Below, one piece after another: positions 27,310-35,904 of a stretch of DNA of 64,000 nucleotides. Source of the stretch: Flavobacteriaceae bacterium UBA5534 (GTDB taxonomy: Bacteria; Bacteroidota; Bacteroidia; Flavobacteriales; Flavobacteriaceae); contig DINS01000008.1 of NCBI GenBank assembly GCA_002426015.1, positions 186,001-250,000 of the forward strand, read 5' to 3'. The notes below the pieces were generated by a model that saw only the letters and a list, made by a program, of their open reading frames with translations, ran no database searches and was not told the DNA's origin. The translations under genes and the position numbers were made by a program. Numbering within the stretch: position 1 is the first letter of the stretch; every line of letters starts with the position of its first letter.

Positions 27310-28683
27310 ATGAATCCAATTCGTCTTTGTTTCCTTATCCTACTTTCATTAGGAATGTACACAACTTCATTTTCACAACAATTTTCTTTGGAGCAGACCA
27401 AAGAGATCCTTATGAGCCATAATTGGCTAATGACTAGCTATACTACAGGCTATGATGTAAAAAATTATGCCACAGACGAACAAAAGATTGTAATCAATTT
27501 TGGAAAAAATGGAGTGATGAATGTTTTTGATATAACTAGCAACTCACCTTTAGAACCAAGAGACTATGTGGTAACAGTTGATAAAATAAAGTATGGGCAA
27601 CTAGTGGAAGATCCTAAATTGGATTATACGATAGAAAAAGGATATGATGGATATACCTTATCCCTCACAAACCCAGATATTAATAGCTCAAATATTTTTA
27701 CTTATAAATCAGTGGATGCATCTAATGGCCAATATAAGCTGCCTACAAACAGATCCATCATTGTTGGAGCTAACCGTGAATCATATGATGGCACTCCTGG
27801 AGATGCGCCAGTTATTATTTCTAAAATTAATAATATCATTAAACAAGCAATAGGCAATATACGATTTTACGAAGAAGGTGATACAAAATATATTATCGAA
27901 GATACTTACTTTACCACTGGAGATATAGGCGTAAATCTGGTAGTTACTTTGAAAGAAGGTAATGAAGCTCCAAAAAGTTACAAATATGAATTTGATCCTA
28001 AAAACATAGAAGAAGTAACTTTAGTTGATATGCCACAGATGTCACCAGTTGGGATACTAAAAATAGAATTTCTCGAATATGACAATGTCTATCAGGAAGT
28101 TATAAAAAAGAAAGAAAATCTTTATGCATTTTACACCAATGAAGTCTACCTATCTTACTTAAAAGTCGATCCAAAAAATTACGGAAGATTAAAAGACTTA
28201 TTTATGGAATTGAAAGATTTATATAAAGACAAACAAATTCAACGATTATCTTTATTAGAGAATTTTACCGATTTAGGTATGGAATATTGGATTTCAGGCA
28301 CTGGGATCTCACAAACATTTGAGCTTAACAATATCCAATTCACATCATGTACAATGCGCTTTCAGTATGATTTAGTTGCCATAGGTACTTCGGGAGACAC
28401 CACTGGTTCTTTTGTTACAGAAGTTCCATTGAAAGATATTTCGTCTATTTCTCTGGATAAGAGTAAGAGCAGACCCAATACCATATTACTACATGCAACA
28501 AAAGATGGTTTTCGAACCTTCAAAGAAGATGATGAAGGTGATTTTAACCTTAAAGCACCAGTCTCTCAACTGCCATTATTTATTGATGTTTCCAATTCAA
28601 AAACATTAGAAAGAGTTTTAGAACTTTTAAAAACTCATTGTAAAGAATGTGGAGGCACTAATTTAAAATTAAAAAACCTTTAA
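27310..28683 (+). CDS. Secreted protein of unknown function, module shared with neighbours
   Basis: 457 residues with a signal peptide (1-22, T-S-F-S before QQF). Residues about 30-165 look lipocalin-like (S-H-N-W-L-M-T-S-Y, F-G-K-N-G-V-M-N-V-F). Two later stretches (about 205-315 and 335-450) share a layout: beta strands, a conserved E-V-P-L-K-D-I-S-S-I-S-type or P-K-N-I-E-E-V-T turn, a beta-hairpin, then an amphipathic helix such as L-E-R-V-L-E-L-L-K-T-H-C. The same layout recurs in the next three genes. A Cys pair ends it (H-C-K-E-C-G-G). Family not recognised. Confidence 0.6.
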   Translation: MNPIRLCFLILLSLGMYTTSFSQQFSLEQTKEILMSHNWLMTSYTTGYDVKNYATDEQKIVINFGKNGVMNVFDITSNSPLEPRDYVVTVDKIKYGQLVEDPKLDYTIEKGYDGYTLSLTNPDINSSNIFTYKSVDASNGQYKLPTNRSIIVGANRESYDGTPGDAPVIISKINNIIKQAIGNIRFYEEGDTKYIIEDTYFTTGDIGVNLVVTLKEGNEAPKSYKYEFDPKNIEEVTLVDMPQMSPVGILKIEFLEYDNVYQEVIKKKENLYAFYTNEVYLSYLKVDPKNYGRLKDLFMELKDLYKDKQIQRLSLLENFTDLGMEYWISGTGISQTFELNNIQFTSCTMRFQYDLVAIGTSGDTTGSFVTEVPLKDISSISLDKSKSRPNTILLHATKDGFRTFKEDDEGDFNLKAPVSQLPLFIDVSNSKTLERVLELLKTHCKECGGTNLKLKNL

Positions 28684-28685
28684 AA

Positions 28686-29150
28686 ATGATTAAATCACTG
28701 TTACAATTGGTAGTACTTACTTTATTAACCTATAGTGGTGTGGCTCAAAACAGTGATGATGACATAGAATACATAAAAAGCTACTATTCAGATTTTAAAA
28801 CAGGTTATGATTTTGATAGTGAATATGTTGCTATTTCAGAGAATTACAAAGCAACATTTGCTGACACTATCTTCACATTAACATTTGATACTTTTGATGA
28901 AAACAAAGAGATTCAAAAGCAAACTATCACCATCAACCTAAAAGGTGTTTTTAGCATCGAGCCTAATGGTACAGACGTCGTAGAAATTTTTGGCAATGAC
29001 CCACTTATAGTTCCTATCTGTGGGAAATTAGCTTTTATAACAGCTCATCAAACTTTCAATATTAATATTTATTATGAAGTGGATGCCGATGTTGAACAAT
29101 CGGAAATATACTTTGCCTTTAACCAATTAATTGAAACCAATAAAAACTAA
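28686..29150 (+). CDS. Small secreted protein, single shared module
   Basis: 154 residues, signal peptide 1-20 (S-G-V-A before QNS). The mature part is one copy of the beta-plus-C-terminal-helix module: F-T-L-T-F-D-T-F, T-I-T-I-N-L-K-G-V-F-S-I, N-I-N-I-Y-Y-E-V-D and the final helix I-Y-F-A-F-N-Q-L-I-E. It starts 2 bases after the preceding gene and is surely in the same operon. No known family recognised. Confidence 0.55.
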   Translation: MIKSLLQLVVLTLLTYSGVAQNSDDDIEYIKSYYSDFKTGYDFDSEYVAISENYKATFADTIFTLTFDTFDENKEIQKQTITINLKGVFSIEPNGTDVVEIFGNDPLIVPICGKLAFITAHQTFNINIYYEVDADVEQSEIYFAFNQLIETNKN

Positions 29151-29155
29151 AACTC

Positions 29156-29608
29156 ATGAAAATAAACAAAATCGCGCTATTGGTAGTTTTGCTCCATATA
29201 GCAACCCTTGGAATAGCTCAAAATGGAGAGTCTTCAAATAGTTTTCCGCCAATTCAAAAATATTTGGATAAAATTAAAAGTGAAGATTCCTTCACAGAGC
29301 CCACAAAAGTTTCGCAAACCCTTACTGCCACTACTTTTGTTGTTACTTTGGAATCTGTTGACATGAAATGGAAAGAAACATTTTCAGGCATAGATTGGAG
29401 CGATTTCGCGCAGTATAAATACAAGGCATATAAAGATTATTTCGTGGTTGAATTTTCATTCTATGACGATATAGCGTACAAAATGGATGATGATGAATTT
29501 GGTATTACTACGGAAGAGGTAGATTCGTTTAAATGTAAATTTTTACTGGAAGACCAAGAAAAAGTTAAAGCGCTTCTGGAAACTTGGGAAGATAATTTAG
29601 AGGATTAA
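29156..29608 (+). CDS. Small secreted protein, single shared module
   Basis: 150 residues, signal peptide 1-21 (L-G-I-A before QNG). One module copy: T-T-F-V-V-T-L-E-S-V, W-S-D-F-A-Q-Y-K-Y-K-A-Y, Y-F-V-V-E-F-S-F-Y-D and a last helix V-K-A-L-L-E-T-W-E-D. The W-S-D-F phrase is close to W-N-D-F in the N-terminal part of the next gene product, which argues for common descent. Five bases separate it from the gene before. Confidence 0.55.
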   Translation: MKINKIALLVVLLHIATLGIAQNGESSNSFPPIQKYLDKIKSEDSFTEPTKVSQTLTATTFVVTLESVDMKWKETFSGIDWSDFAQYKYKAYKDYFVVEFSFYDDIAYKMDDDEFGITTEEVDSFKCKFLLEDQEKVKALLETWEDNLED

Positions 29609-29652
29609 TAACCGAAAATTTTACGCTACTTAATGCCTCTTAACTTATAGAT

Positions 29653-31119
29653 ATGAAAACAAAACTAACCGTTATAATTATAATGCTCTTTTGCGGCATA
29701 CAGGTAAATTCCCAAACGCGGCAGCAAGTTTTTGGCAGTATCCAAAAATTGGTAAGCAAGACCGAAGGCCAAAAAGTAAAGTCGAATAATGTATTCGCAA
29801 AAAAAGACGATAAGTTGGGCAAACAGGTATTTAGTGAAAAAGTAATAAGTGTAAATAAAATACCCGAGGGCAAAAGCAAATACGAATGGGTTTACCGCGC
29901 AAGCGAAATTTCGTGGAATGACTTTTTTGATTATTTCATCTATTCTGAATACAACAATGACAAGCTTCAGGTTGTAAGGCTCAATTTCAATAAATCCTTT
30001 AAGAAAGAACACTTCACAAACGATAATGACAGCGATACTTCGCCATCAACTTCTGATTATTTCGAGTTTTATGTTTTAAGCAGCGACAAGGACGAGATTA
30101 CCAACCTATTGGACCAATTGGAGCGTTTAAAGGAAAAGAAACCAGAATCTGAATTCAACAAAGAGATTGCCAAATTCAGTAAGGAGCAGACCATTGCTTG
30201 GTTGACCGAAAAATTGAAGAAACACATTGCTGGCGATGATTATACTAGAGGTTTAACGCTTGTAAATATAGAGGCGTGCAAGCTAGTTTTCGATTATTCA
30301 AATATGGTTGGCAGAAAATATCGGGAAATTATACCAACCGATATAGCGTCTATCAATAAATACAACCAATTTACGTACAATGCTGATGTCTGTATTTCAA
30401 AATCGTACGCATTTGGAATAATTCAAGATAAGGATGAAACAACCTATAAAAATACATCATTTTTAAATATCTATACCACCGATGAAGATTTAGTATCAAA
30501 CATAAACTTCGCCATGAAGCATTTGACAAGTTTTTGCAACGGTACCAACGCTTCTAAAAACACCGCATCTACTGCCAATAATAGTAATTCAAAAAAAATT
30601 GAAGACCCAAATGTTGATAATACTTTTGATTTAATCGATATTGAAACTATAATGGAACTCCTAGAAAGACAAAAGATTAAAGAATTTAAAACAATTTTCA
30701 ACTGTTTTACACTTGCATCTATGGAAGTAAAGGTTTTGGATAAAGGAGTGTATAAAGATTTATTGCATTCAGCAGAATCTAATGTTCGCTGGGACAAAAA
30801 AGACACCATAATTAATAAAACCAAAGGAATAGAGTTTACAACATTTAAATTTATTAAAAAACCTGAACAAATATTTTTTGATAATACTGAACAGTTTTGT
30901 TATTACAACAAACTAGTAGATGCTACTAGTCATTTAGAAGTAATTGAAGAACTGAAATCTAAAAAATTCATCATTACAACCAAAAAATCTGGAACTGCAA
31001 TAGAAGAAAGGTGGGAAAAAGCGGGTGTTCCTTATCAAATAAGAATACAATATGAAGATGGTCATAAAGGAGGAAGTGTAGCACTAATTGCATTATCATT
31101 TTTAAAGAAAGATAAATAA
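29653..31119 (+). CDS. Large secreted protein with several module copies
   Basis: 488 residues with a signal peptide (1-20, Q-V-N-S before QTR). Residues about 75-175 form one module (E-I-S-W-N-D-F-F-D-Y-F, Y-F-E-F-Y-V-L-S-S, I-T-N-L-L-D-Q-L-E-R-L) and 200-300 another (A-C-K-L-V-F-D-Y, I-I-P-T-D-I-A-S-I, F-A-M-K-H-L-T-S-F-C). A low-complexity Asn/Ser/Lys linker (about 298-318) joins a different C-terminal domain. The module ends resemble those of the 457-residue protein upstream. No family recognised. Last of the five-gene run. Confidence 0.6.
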   Translation: MKTKLTVIIIMLFCGIQVNSQTRQQVFGSIQKLVSKTEGQKVKSNNVFAKKDDKLGKQVFSEKVISVNKIPEGKSKYEWVYRASEISWNDFFDYFIYSEYNNDKLQVVRLNFNKSFKKEHFTNDNDSDTSPSTSDYFEFYVLSSDKDEITNLLDQLERLKEKKPESEFNKEIAKFSKEQTIAWLTEKLKKHIAGDDYTRGLTLVNIEACKLVFDYSNMVGRKYREIIPTDIASINKYNQFTYNADVCISKSYAFGIIQDKDETTYKNTSFLNIYTTDEDLVSNINFAMKHLTSFCNGTNASKNTASTANNSNSKKIEDPNVDNTFDLIDIETIMELLERQKIKEFKTIFNCFTLASMEVKVLDKGVYKDLLHSAESNVRWDKKDTIINKTKGIEFTTFKFIKKPEQIFFDNTEQFCYYNKLVDATSHLEVIEELKSKKFIITTKKSGTAIEERWEKAGVPYQIRIQYEDGHKGGSVALIALSFLKKDK

Positions 31120-31176
31120 TAAAGGCATTGAATTGAAACTTATAAAAAATGAAATTCTCAAAAGAATAAAAAAACC

Positions 31177-31956
31177 ATGAAAAAAAACAAAACAATACTT
31201 ATAATTATTTGTCTTCTTATTTCTACAATTGGTATAAGTCAAAGCAAAGAAAAAGAAGAGAAAGAATATTATGAAAACGGAAAACTAAAATCAATTGGAA
31301 AAACTATTGACGGAATAAAAGTTGGAGAGTGGAAAGCCTATCATGAAAATGGCCAATTAAGGTCCATTGGAAAAGTTGTTAACAATAAAGAAACTGGAGA
31401 ATGGAAAGCATATTATGGAAATGGGCAATTAATGGCCATTGCAAGTTATATTGATGGAAAATTTGCTGGATCAAGGAAATTATATCATGAAAACGGAAAG
31501 CTTTACAAAACCGAAAACTATATTGATGGAAAAAAAACTGGGGAATGGAAATCCTATTACGAGAATGGACAATTACGTGATGTAGGAAACTATATTGATG
31601 GAAATTATACTGGAGAATGGAATTCATTTCACTACAATGGCCAACTAATGACCAATGAAAATTATATAGATGACAAAAAAAATGGAGATAGGAAATTCTA
31701 TTACGAAAATGGGCAATTAAGGGAGAAAGAAAATTATATAAATGGAAAACTTAACGCTGAATGGATATCCTATTACGAAAATGGACAAATTCAAAAAACC
31801 GGAAATTATATCGATGGCGAAAAATCAGGAGAATGGAAAAGCTATTATTCTAATGGAAAATTAAATACGATTGGGAGTTATATAAACGGAAAAACTATAG
31901 GTGAATGGAAATTTTATAATGATACAGGAGAATTGTATAATATAAAACAATATTAA
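31177..31956 (+). CDS. Secreted MORN-repeat (YwqK-like) protein
   Basis: 259 residues: a signal peptide (1-22, I-G-I-S before QSK) followed by nine full and one partial repeats of about 24 residues with the core Y-Y-E-N-G-Q-L-x(n)-Y-I-D-G-K-x-x-G-E-W. This is the MORN_2 repeat, used as extended beta-hairpin scaffolds. Such proteins are often labelled 'YwqK antitoxin', a name taken from one context and not supported here. The near-identical repeats suggest recent internal duplication and possible length variation. It may belong to the secreted cluster upstream (57 bases away). Confidence 0.85.
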   Translation: MKKNKTILIIICLLISTIGISQSKEKEEKEYYENGKLKSIGKTIDGIKVGEWKAYHENGQLRSIGKVVNNKETGEWKAYYGNGQLMAIASYIDGKFAGSRKLYHENGKLYKTENYIDGKKTGEWKSYYENGQLRDVGNYIDGNYTGEWNSFHYNGQLMTNENYIDDKKNGDRKFYYENGQLREKENYINGKLNAEWISYYENGQIQKTGNYIDGEKSGEWKSYYSNGKLNTIGSYINGKTIGEWKFYNDTGELYNIKQY

Positions 31957-31969
31957 CATACTATCAAAA

Positions 31970-32461
31970 ATGAGCCTATCCAAAGCAGAGAAAAAATTCT
32001 GGCAACGTCATTATCGTATAGAGAAATTGGCAGATATTCCTCATGAAATGAAAGGCATTGTGTCAATAGATTCCGATTTAGATGATGATTTTCTTTTCTA
32101 TGTAACCTCACGAGTACCAATCATTAGAGCTTTCGATTTAGAGAATACAGATATTACTGATGAAGGCGTTAAACTTATAAGTATTGTAAAACATGTCGAA
32201 AAATTAGAACTTAAAGATTCTAGACAAATTACAAAAGACTGCTTGCCGTATATTAATAATTTAAGAGAATTAAAACTACTCAATTTAATGAAAACCTGTA
32301 TCAAATTAAATGACGTGATTGTTTTAAAAGATTTACAAAACCTGAAAGAACTTTATATGTCTTCTGAAGAAAGCTATGAATACAATTTAGAGAAAGTCAT
32401 TCAACTTAAAGAAATACTTCCAAGCTGTATCACTTTTGTCAATTACGAGATGCTCGAATAG
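31970..32461 (+). CDS. Leucine-rich-repeat-like cytoplasmic protein
   Basis: 163 residues, no signal peptide. Two or three LRR-like units of the cysteine-containing type: I-R-A-F-D-L-E-N-T-D-I-T-D-E-G-V-K-L-I, V-E-K-L-E-L-K-D-S-R-Q-I-T and L-R-E-L-K-L-L-N-L. The N-terminus (S-K-A-E-K-K-F-W-Q-R-H) is basic. Likely a protein-binding scaffold. It lies 13 bases after the MORN gene and may be read with it. No specific partner can be named. Confidence 0.6.
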   Translation: MSLSKAEKKFWQRHYRIEKLADIPHEMKGIVSIDSDLDDDFLFYVTSRVPIIRAFDLENTDITDEGVKLISIVKHVEKLELKDSRQITKDCLPYINNLRELKLLNLMKTCIKLNDVIVLKDLQNLKELYMSSEESYEYNLEKVIQLKEILPSCITFVNYEMLE

Positions 32462-32509
32462 ATTTTTTTTGATTCAAAATCAAACAATTATAAAAAAATA
32501 TATTACTTT

Positions 32510-32530
32510 ACTTACAATTACTCCGTAAGT
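32510..32530 (+). promoter_or_regulatory. Inverted repeat directly before the AraC start codon
   Basis: ACTTAC (32510-32515) and GTAAGT (32525-32530), perfect 6-bp arms 9 bases apart, the right arm touching the ATG at 32531. It could be an autoregulatory site or a leader hairpin that covers the start. Confidence 0.3.
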
Positions 32531-33334
32531 ATGAATCTCACTTATTTCAATACAGACAAAATCAATCATCTAGTGGAAGAGATTTTTGAATTGACATTTT
32601 CTAAAGAAGATATTCCATTTCAGACAACTATCTTACCTTTGGAGTATTCAAACCTTACTTATATAATATCTGGCAATCCCAAAACTGTAAACAAGCAAAC
32701 CGAAACAGATTTAGAAGGCCTAATAGTAACTGGTCAATTTTTTAGATCCTATCAATACTATGTAAACGCTCCTTCCAAATCATTTGGGTTGAGTTTTCAT
32801 CCCACGGCACTCTACAAACTATTACAAACCGACATCTCCAAGCTCGAAAACAAGCACATACCCTTAAAATTATATCACAAAGCCTTTTATGATCAAATCA
32901 ATCCAATATTCGAAAACGACATTACCTGTACAGATTTTGTAAAAAAGCTAAAGGTCTTTTTGTCCAAAGCCACTTTTACCACTACAAAGGATACAGACAC
33001 AGTCGATAAAGCCATCCATATCATAAGAAAGAAAGATGGCCTTTTAACAATCAATGAACTGTTGGATGACATACTAATTTCTCAAAAGTCATTGGAACTA
33101 CAGTTCAAGAAAATTGTTGGAATAACACCAGGAAAGTACATCCGAAAATATCGATTTATCAAGTTGATGCGAAAGTTTGAAAGTCAGGAAATTGAACTTA
33201 AAGACCTCATTTATATGTACAACTATTATGACCAATCACACTTTTCCAAAGATTTTAAGCTCTTCATGAAAGAGTCTCCAACTTCCTATTTCAAAAAAGA
33301 ATATCCACTGATTAAAGAATACCTAAAAAATTAA
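32531..33334 (+). CDS. AraC-family transcriptional regulator
   Basis: 267 residues. The N-terminal domain (about 1-150) is of the DUF6597 kind (R-S-Y-Q-Y-Y-V-N, F-G-L-S-F-H-P-T-A-L-Y-K-L-L). The C-terminal AraC domain (about 160-260) has two HTHs: L-T-I-N-E-L-L-D-D-I-L-I-S-Q-K-S-L-E-L-Q-F-K-K with G-I-T-P-G-K-Y-I-R, then Y-N-Y-Y-D-Q-S-H-F-S-K-D-F-K. The canonical P-x-x-F/Y-R/K end is kept as S-P-T-S-Y-F-K-K. Target genes unknown. Confidence 0.88.
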   Translation: MNLTYFNTDKINHLVEEIFELTFSKEDIPFQTTILPLEYSNLTYIISGNPKTVNKQTETDLEGLIVTGQFFRSYQYYVNAPSKSFGLSFHPTALYKLLQTDISKLENKHIPLKLYHKAFYDQINPIFENDITCTDFVKKLKVFLSKATFTTTKDTDTVDKAIHIIRKKDGLLTINELLDDILISQKSLELQFKKIVGITPGKYIRKYRFIKLMRKFESQEIELKDLIYMYNYYDQSHFSKDFKLFMKESPTSYFKKEYPLIKEYLKN

Positions 33335-33493
33335 CAATTACGATTTTTTACAATACCAATCTTTTTATTGTACTTAATTTTATAACGAATAAATAACCTT
33401 ACAACAAAGCTTAATTATAGGGTTAATTTAGTTTAGTTATTAGTTAGTTAATATGGTTTTGGTTGTTTTTATTCACCAAATATTACCAAATCG

Positions 33494-33526
33494 AAGGGAG
33501 CTGTAAACATTTGCAGCTCCTTTTTT
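33494..33526 (+). terminator. Strong orphan terminator hairpin
   Basis: AAGGGAGCTG pairs with CAGCTCCTTT (one G-U pair) across a 10-base loop and runs into six T. It lies 160 bases after the AraC stop, so it ends either a long 3' tail or a separate small transcript from 33335-33493. That stretch is AT-rich and holds no gene I can support. Confidence 0.8.
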
Positions 33527-33589
33527 GTGCTTTCATTTGAAATTCCTTTTTTATTTCCTATTTTGCGTTGATTCAATATACCCTATTCA

Positions 33590-35359
33590 ATGACTGATAT
33601 TAAAAGACTTTTTGATTTTCCTTATTATCAATTAGAAGTTCACAATTTAGAGGCTGCTTTGGTCACCAAATACAATGGCGAATGGATAAAAACTTCAACC
33701 AAAGACTATATCGCTAAAGCCAATGCTGTCAGTCGAGCACTTTTAAAATTAGGCATCCAAAAAAACGATAAAATTGCAGTCATTTCATCAACCAACAGAA
33801 CCGAATGGAACATAATGGATATTGGTATCCTTCAAACAGGAGCACAAAACATCCCAATATATCCAACCATTTCTGCCGAAGACTACGAGTATGTATTAAA
33901 CCATAGTGAATCTATTTATTGCTTTGTTTCTGATGAAGAAGTATTGGAAAAAGTAAATAAAGTTAAAGCAAACACCAAACTTAAAGATGTTTATTCTTTT
34001 GACCATATTAAAGGCTGTAAACATTATTCTGAACTGTTTGAACTTGGAAAAGACGAGAGTACACAACCAGAAGTTGAATCTCGAAAAAATAACGTTTCTG
34101 AAGATGATTTGGCGACCATCATCTATACGTCTGGTACAACAGGAAAACCAAAAGGTGTGATGTTAACACACAAAAATATCGTTAGCAATGCATTGGACAG
34201 CGTTCCTAGATTGCCATTGATACAAGGCGAAACAAGAGTATTAAGCTTTTTACCAATTTGCCACATTTTTGAACGTGTCCTTATTTATATCTATCAACAT
34301 GCAGGCACAAGCATCTATTTTGCTGAAGGTATCGATAAAATAGGTGACAACGCTAAAGAAATAAAACCAAACCTAATGAGTGTCGTGCCTCGATTGCTCG
34401 AAAAAGTGTATGATAAAATAATGGCCAAAGCCGAAGAGTTGTCAGGTATCAAAAAGTCACTTTTCTTTTGGGCTGTAAAATTGGGCGAAAAATGGGAACC
34501 TTACGGAGCAAATGGCTGGTGGTACGAGTTTCAATTGAGTATTGCCCGAAAACTGATTTTTAGTAAATGGAAAGCCGCTTTAGGTGGCAACTTGCACACT
34601 ATGGTTTCTGGTAGTGCACCTTTGCAGCAAAGGCTTACAAGAGTGTTTTGTGCTGCAGGAATGCAAGTGATGGAAGGTTATGGGTTAACAGAAACCTCAC
34701 CTGTTGTGTCTGTAGGCATGTATAAAGGTAAAAACTTCAAAGTTGGCACTGTTGGCAAACCAATTGCCAATGTTGAAGTAAAAATAGCTGACGACGGAGA
34801 AATTCTCATCAAAGGCCCTAACGTCATGAAAGGTTATTTTAAAGACCCTGAAAAAACGGATAGTGTCATGACTGGTGAATATTTCCATACTGGAGATAAA
34901 GGTGAAATTGATGCCGATGGATTCTTAAAAATCACAGGACGAAAAAAAGAAATGTTCAAGACATCTGGTGGCAAATATGTAATTCCAACACTACTTGAGA
35001 ATGAATTGAAGCAATCACGATTTATAGAACAAGTAATGGTAGTTGGTGAAGGTGAAAAAATGCCAGCCGCAATCATACAACCAAATTTTGAATTCATTAA
35101 AGATTGGATTGAGCATAAAAAGAAATCTATTGGAACAACTCCTGCAGAAATAGCAGCTTCTCAAGAAGTTATTGATCGCATCCAAAAAGAAGTTGATACC
35201 TGTAACAAACATTTTGGCAATTGGGAACAAATAAAACGTTTTGAATTGACACCAGATGTGTGGAGTGTAGATGGTGGACAATTAACACCTACAATGAAAA
35301 TGAAACGCGACATCATCAAAGGGATGTATCAAGAATTATACGATAAGATTTACTCTTAA
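33590..35359 (+). CDS. Long-chain fatty acid-CoA ligase
   Basis: 589 residues, AMP-binding family of the FadD15/ACSL kind. The P-loop is I-I-Y-T-S-G-T-T-G-K-P-K-G-V. The A-site Y-G-L-T-E-T-S-P follows, then H-T-G-D-K-G-E-I and K-I-T-G-R-K-K-E-M-F-K-T-S-G-G-K. It activates fatty acids with ATP and CoA for the beta-oxidation genes downstream. Cytoplasmic. The next gene, 88 bases on, has its own promoter and operator, so this ligase gene is a separate transcription unit. Confidence 0.92.
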   Translation: MTDIKRLFDFPYYQLEVHNLEAALVTKYNGEWIKTSTKDYIAKANAVSRALLKLGIQKNDKIAVISSTNRTEWNIMDIGILQTGAQNIPIYPTISAEDYEYVLNHSESIYCFVSDEEVLEKVNKVKANTKLKDVYSFDHIKGCKHYSELFELGKDESTQPEVESRKNNVSEDDLATIIYTSGTTGKPKGVMLTHKNIVSNALDSVPRLPLIQGETRVLSFLPICHIFERVLIYIYQHAGTSIYFAEGIDKIGDNAKEIKPNLMSVVPRLLEKVYDKIMAKAEELSGIKKSLFFWAVKLGEKWEPYGANGWWYEFQLSIARKLIFSKWKAALGGNLHTMVSGSAPLQQRLTRVFCAAGMQVMEGYGLTETSPVVSVGMYKGKNFKVGTVGKPIANVEVKIADDGEILIKGPNVMKGYFKDPEKTDSVMTGEYFHTGDKGEIDADGFLKITGRKKEMFKTSGGKYVIPTLLENELKQSRFIEQVMVVGEGEKMPAAIIQPNFEFIKDWIEHKKKSIGTTPAEIAASQEVIDRIQKEVDTCNKHFGNWEQIKRFELTPDVWSVDGGQLTPTMKMKRDIIKGMYQELYDKIYS

Positions 35360-35389
35360 TAATACTAACTCTTCACAAAAATTTAATAT

Positions 35390-35417
35390 AAATTTATTAT
35401 GCACGCATAATAAATTT
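35390..35417. promoter_or_regulatory. Perfect 28-bp palindrome, probable MarR operator
   Basis: The 13-base arm AAATTTATTATGC, a 2-base centre AC, then the exact reverse complement GCATAATAAATTT. It covers the -33 region immediately upstream of the -7 element at 35421. A dimeric MarR protein encoded by the next gene is the natural ligand, giving repression of itself and of the beta-oxidation genes, relieved by acyl-CoA or fatty acid. Palindrome and position are seen; the ligand is inferred. Confidence 0.75.
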
Positions 35418-35420
35418 TTG

Positions 35421-35428
35421 TATATTTG
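35421..35428 (+). promoter_or_regulatory. -7 promoter element of the beta-oxidation operon
   Basis: TATATTTG, a full TAnnTTTG match, 19 bases before the marR-like ATG at 35448. The operator palindrome ends 3 bases upstream. Confidence 0.65.
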
Positions 35429-35447
35429 ACTTTCCAATAAATATACA

Positions 35448-35903
35448 ATGAAAGACAAAACCATCGACTACGTCTTGAGAACCACTTGGTTAGCAGTTAC
35501 AAAAATGTACAATGAAGAAGCCGCCAAGTTTGAAAGTACCATGGCAACTGGTTTCGCATTATTGAGCATTGACCCAGAAAAAGGAACACCATCAACATCG
35601 TTGGGTCCAAAAATGGGAATGGAAGCAACTAGTCTATCAAGAACACTCAAAATGATGGAAGCCAGAGGCTTAATAGAGCGCAGACCAAACCCAGAAGACG
35701 GACGAGGTGTACTAATTTTTCTAACCGATTTTGGAAAAGAAAAGAGAGCATATTCTAGAGAAAAAGTACTAACCTTTAATGAAACCATTCGCGAGAGTGT
35801 CACTGCCGAACAATTAAAACATTTTTATGAAGTCGCAGAGGTTATCAATAATATGATATCAAACAAAATTATATACAACCAAAAAGATCATAGTTTAAAA
35901 TAA
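35448..35903 (+). CDS. MarR-family regulator of the beta-oxidation operon
   Basis: 151 residues. The winged helix runs about 35-105: S-L-G-P-K-M-G-M-E-A-T-S-L-S-R-T-L-K-M-M-E is the recognition region and the wing is E-R-R-P-N-P-E-D-G-R-G-V-L-I-F-L-T with the D-x-R motif typical of MarR. Helices at both ends form the dimer. The start of the fadB/J-type gene lies 1 base after its stop, so it heads that operon. By context it senses acyl-CoA or fatty acid, in the manner of other regulators of fatty-acid breakdown. Probably binds the palindrome at 35390-35417. Confidence 0.88.
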   Translation: MKDKTIDYVLRTTWLAVTKMYNEEAAKFESTMATGFALLSIDPEKGTPSTSLGPKMGMEATSLSRTLKMMEARGLIERRPNPEDGRGVLIFLTDFGKEKRAYSREKVLTFNETIRESVTAEQLKHFYEVAEVINNMISNKIIYNQKDHSLK

Positions 35904-35904
35904 T

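Noticed and set aside
31240..31950. Regular repeats that might be a CRISPR or satellite array
   Set aside because: The period is about 72 bases in frame, without spacers, and it translates to MORN units.
31177..31956. Antitoxin label for the YwqK-like protein
   Set aside because: A signal peptide and the absence of any toxin-like neighbour argue against a toxin-antitoxin role.
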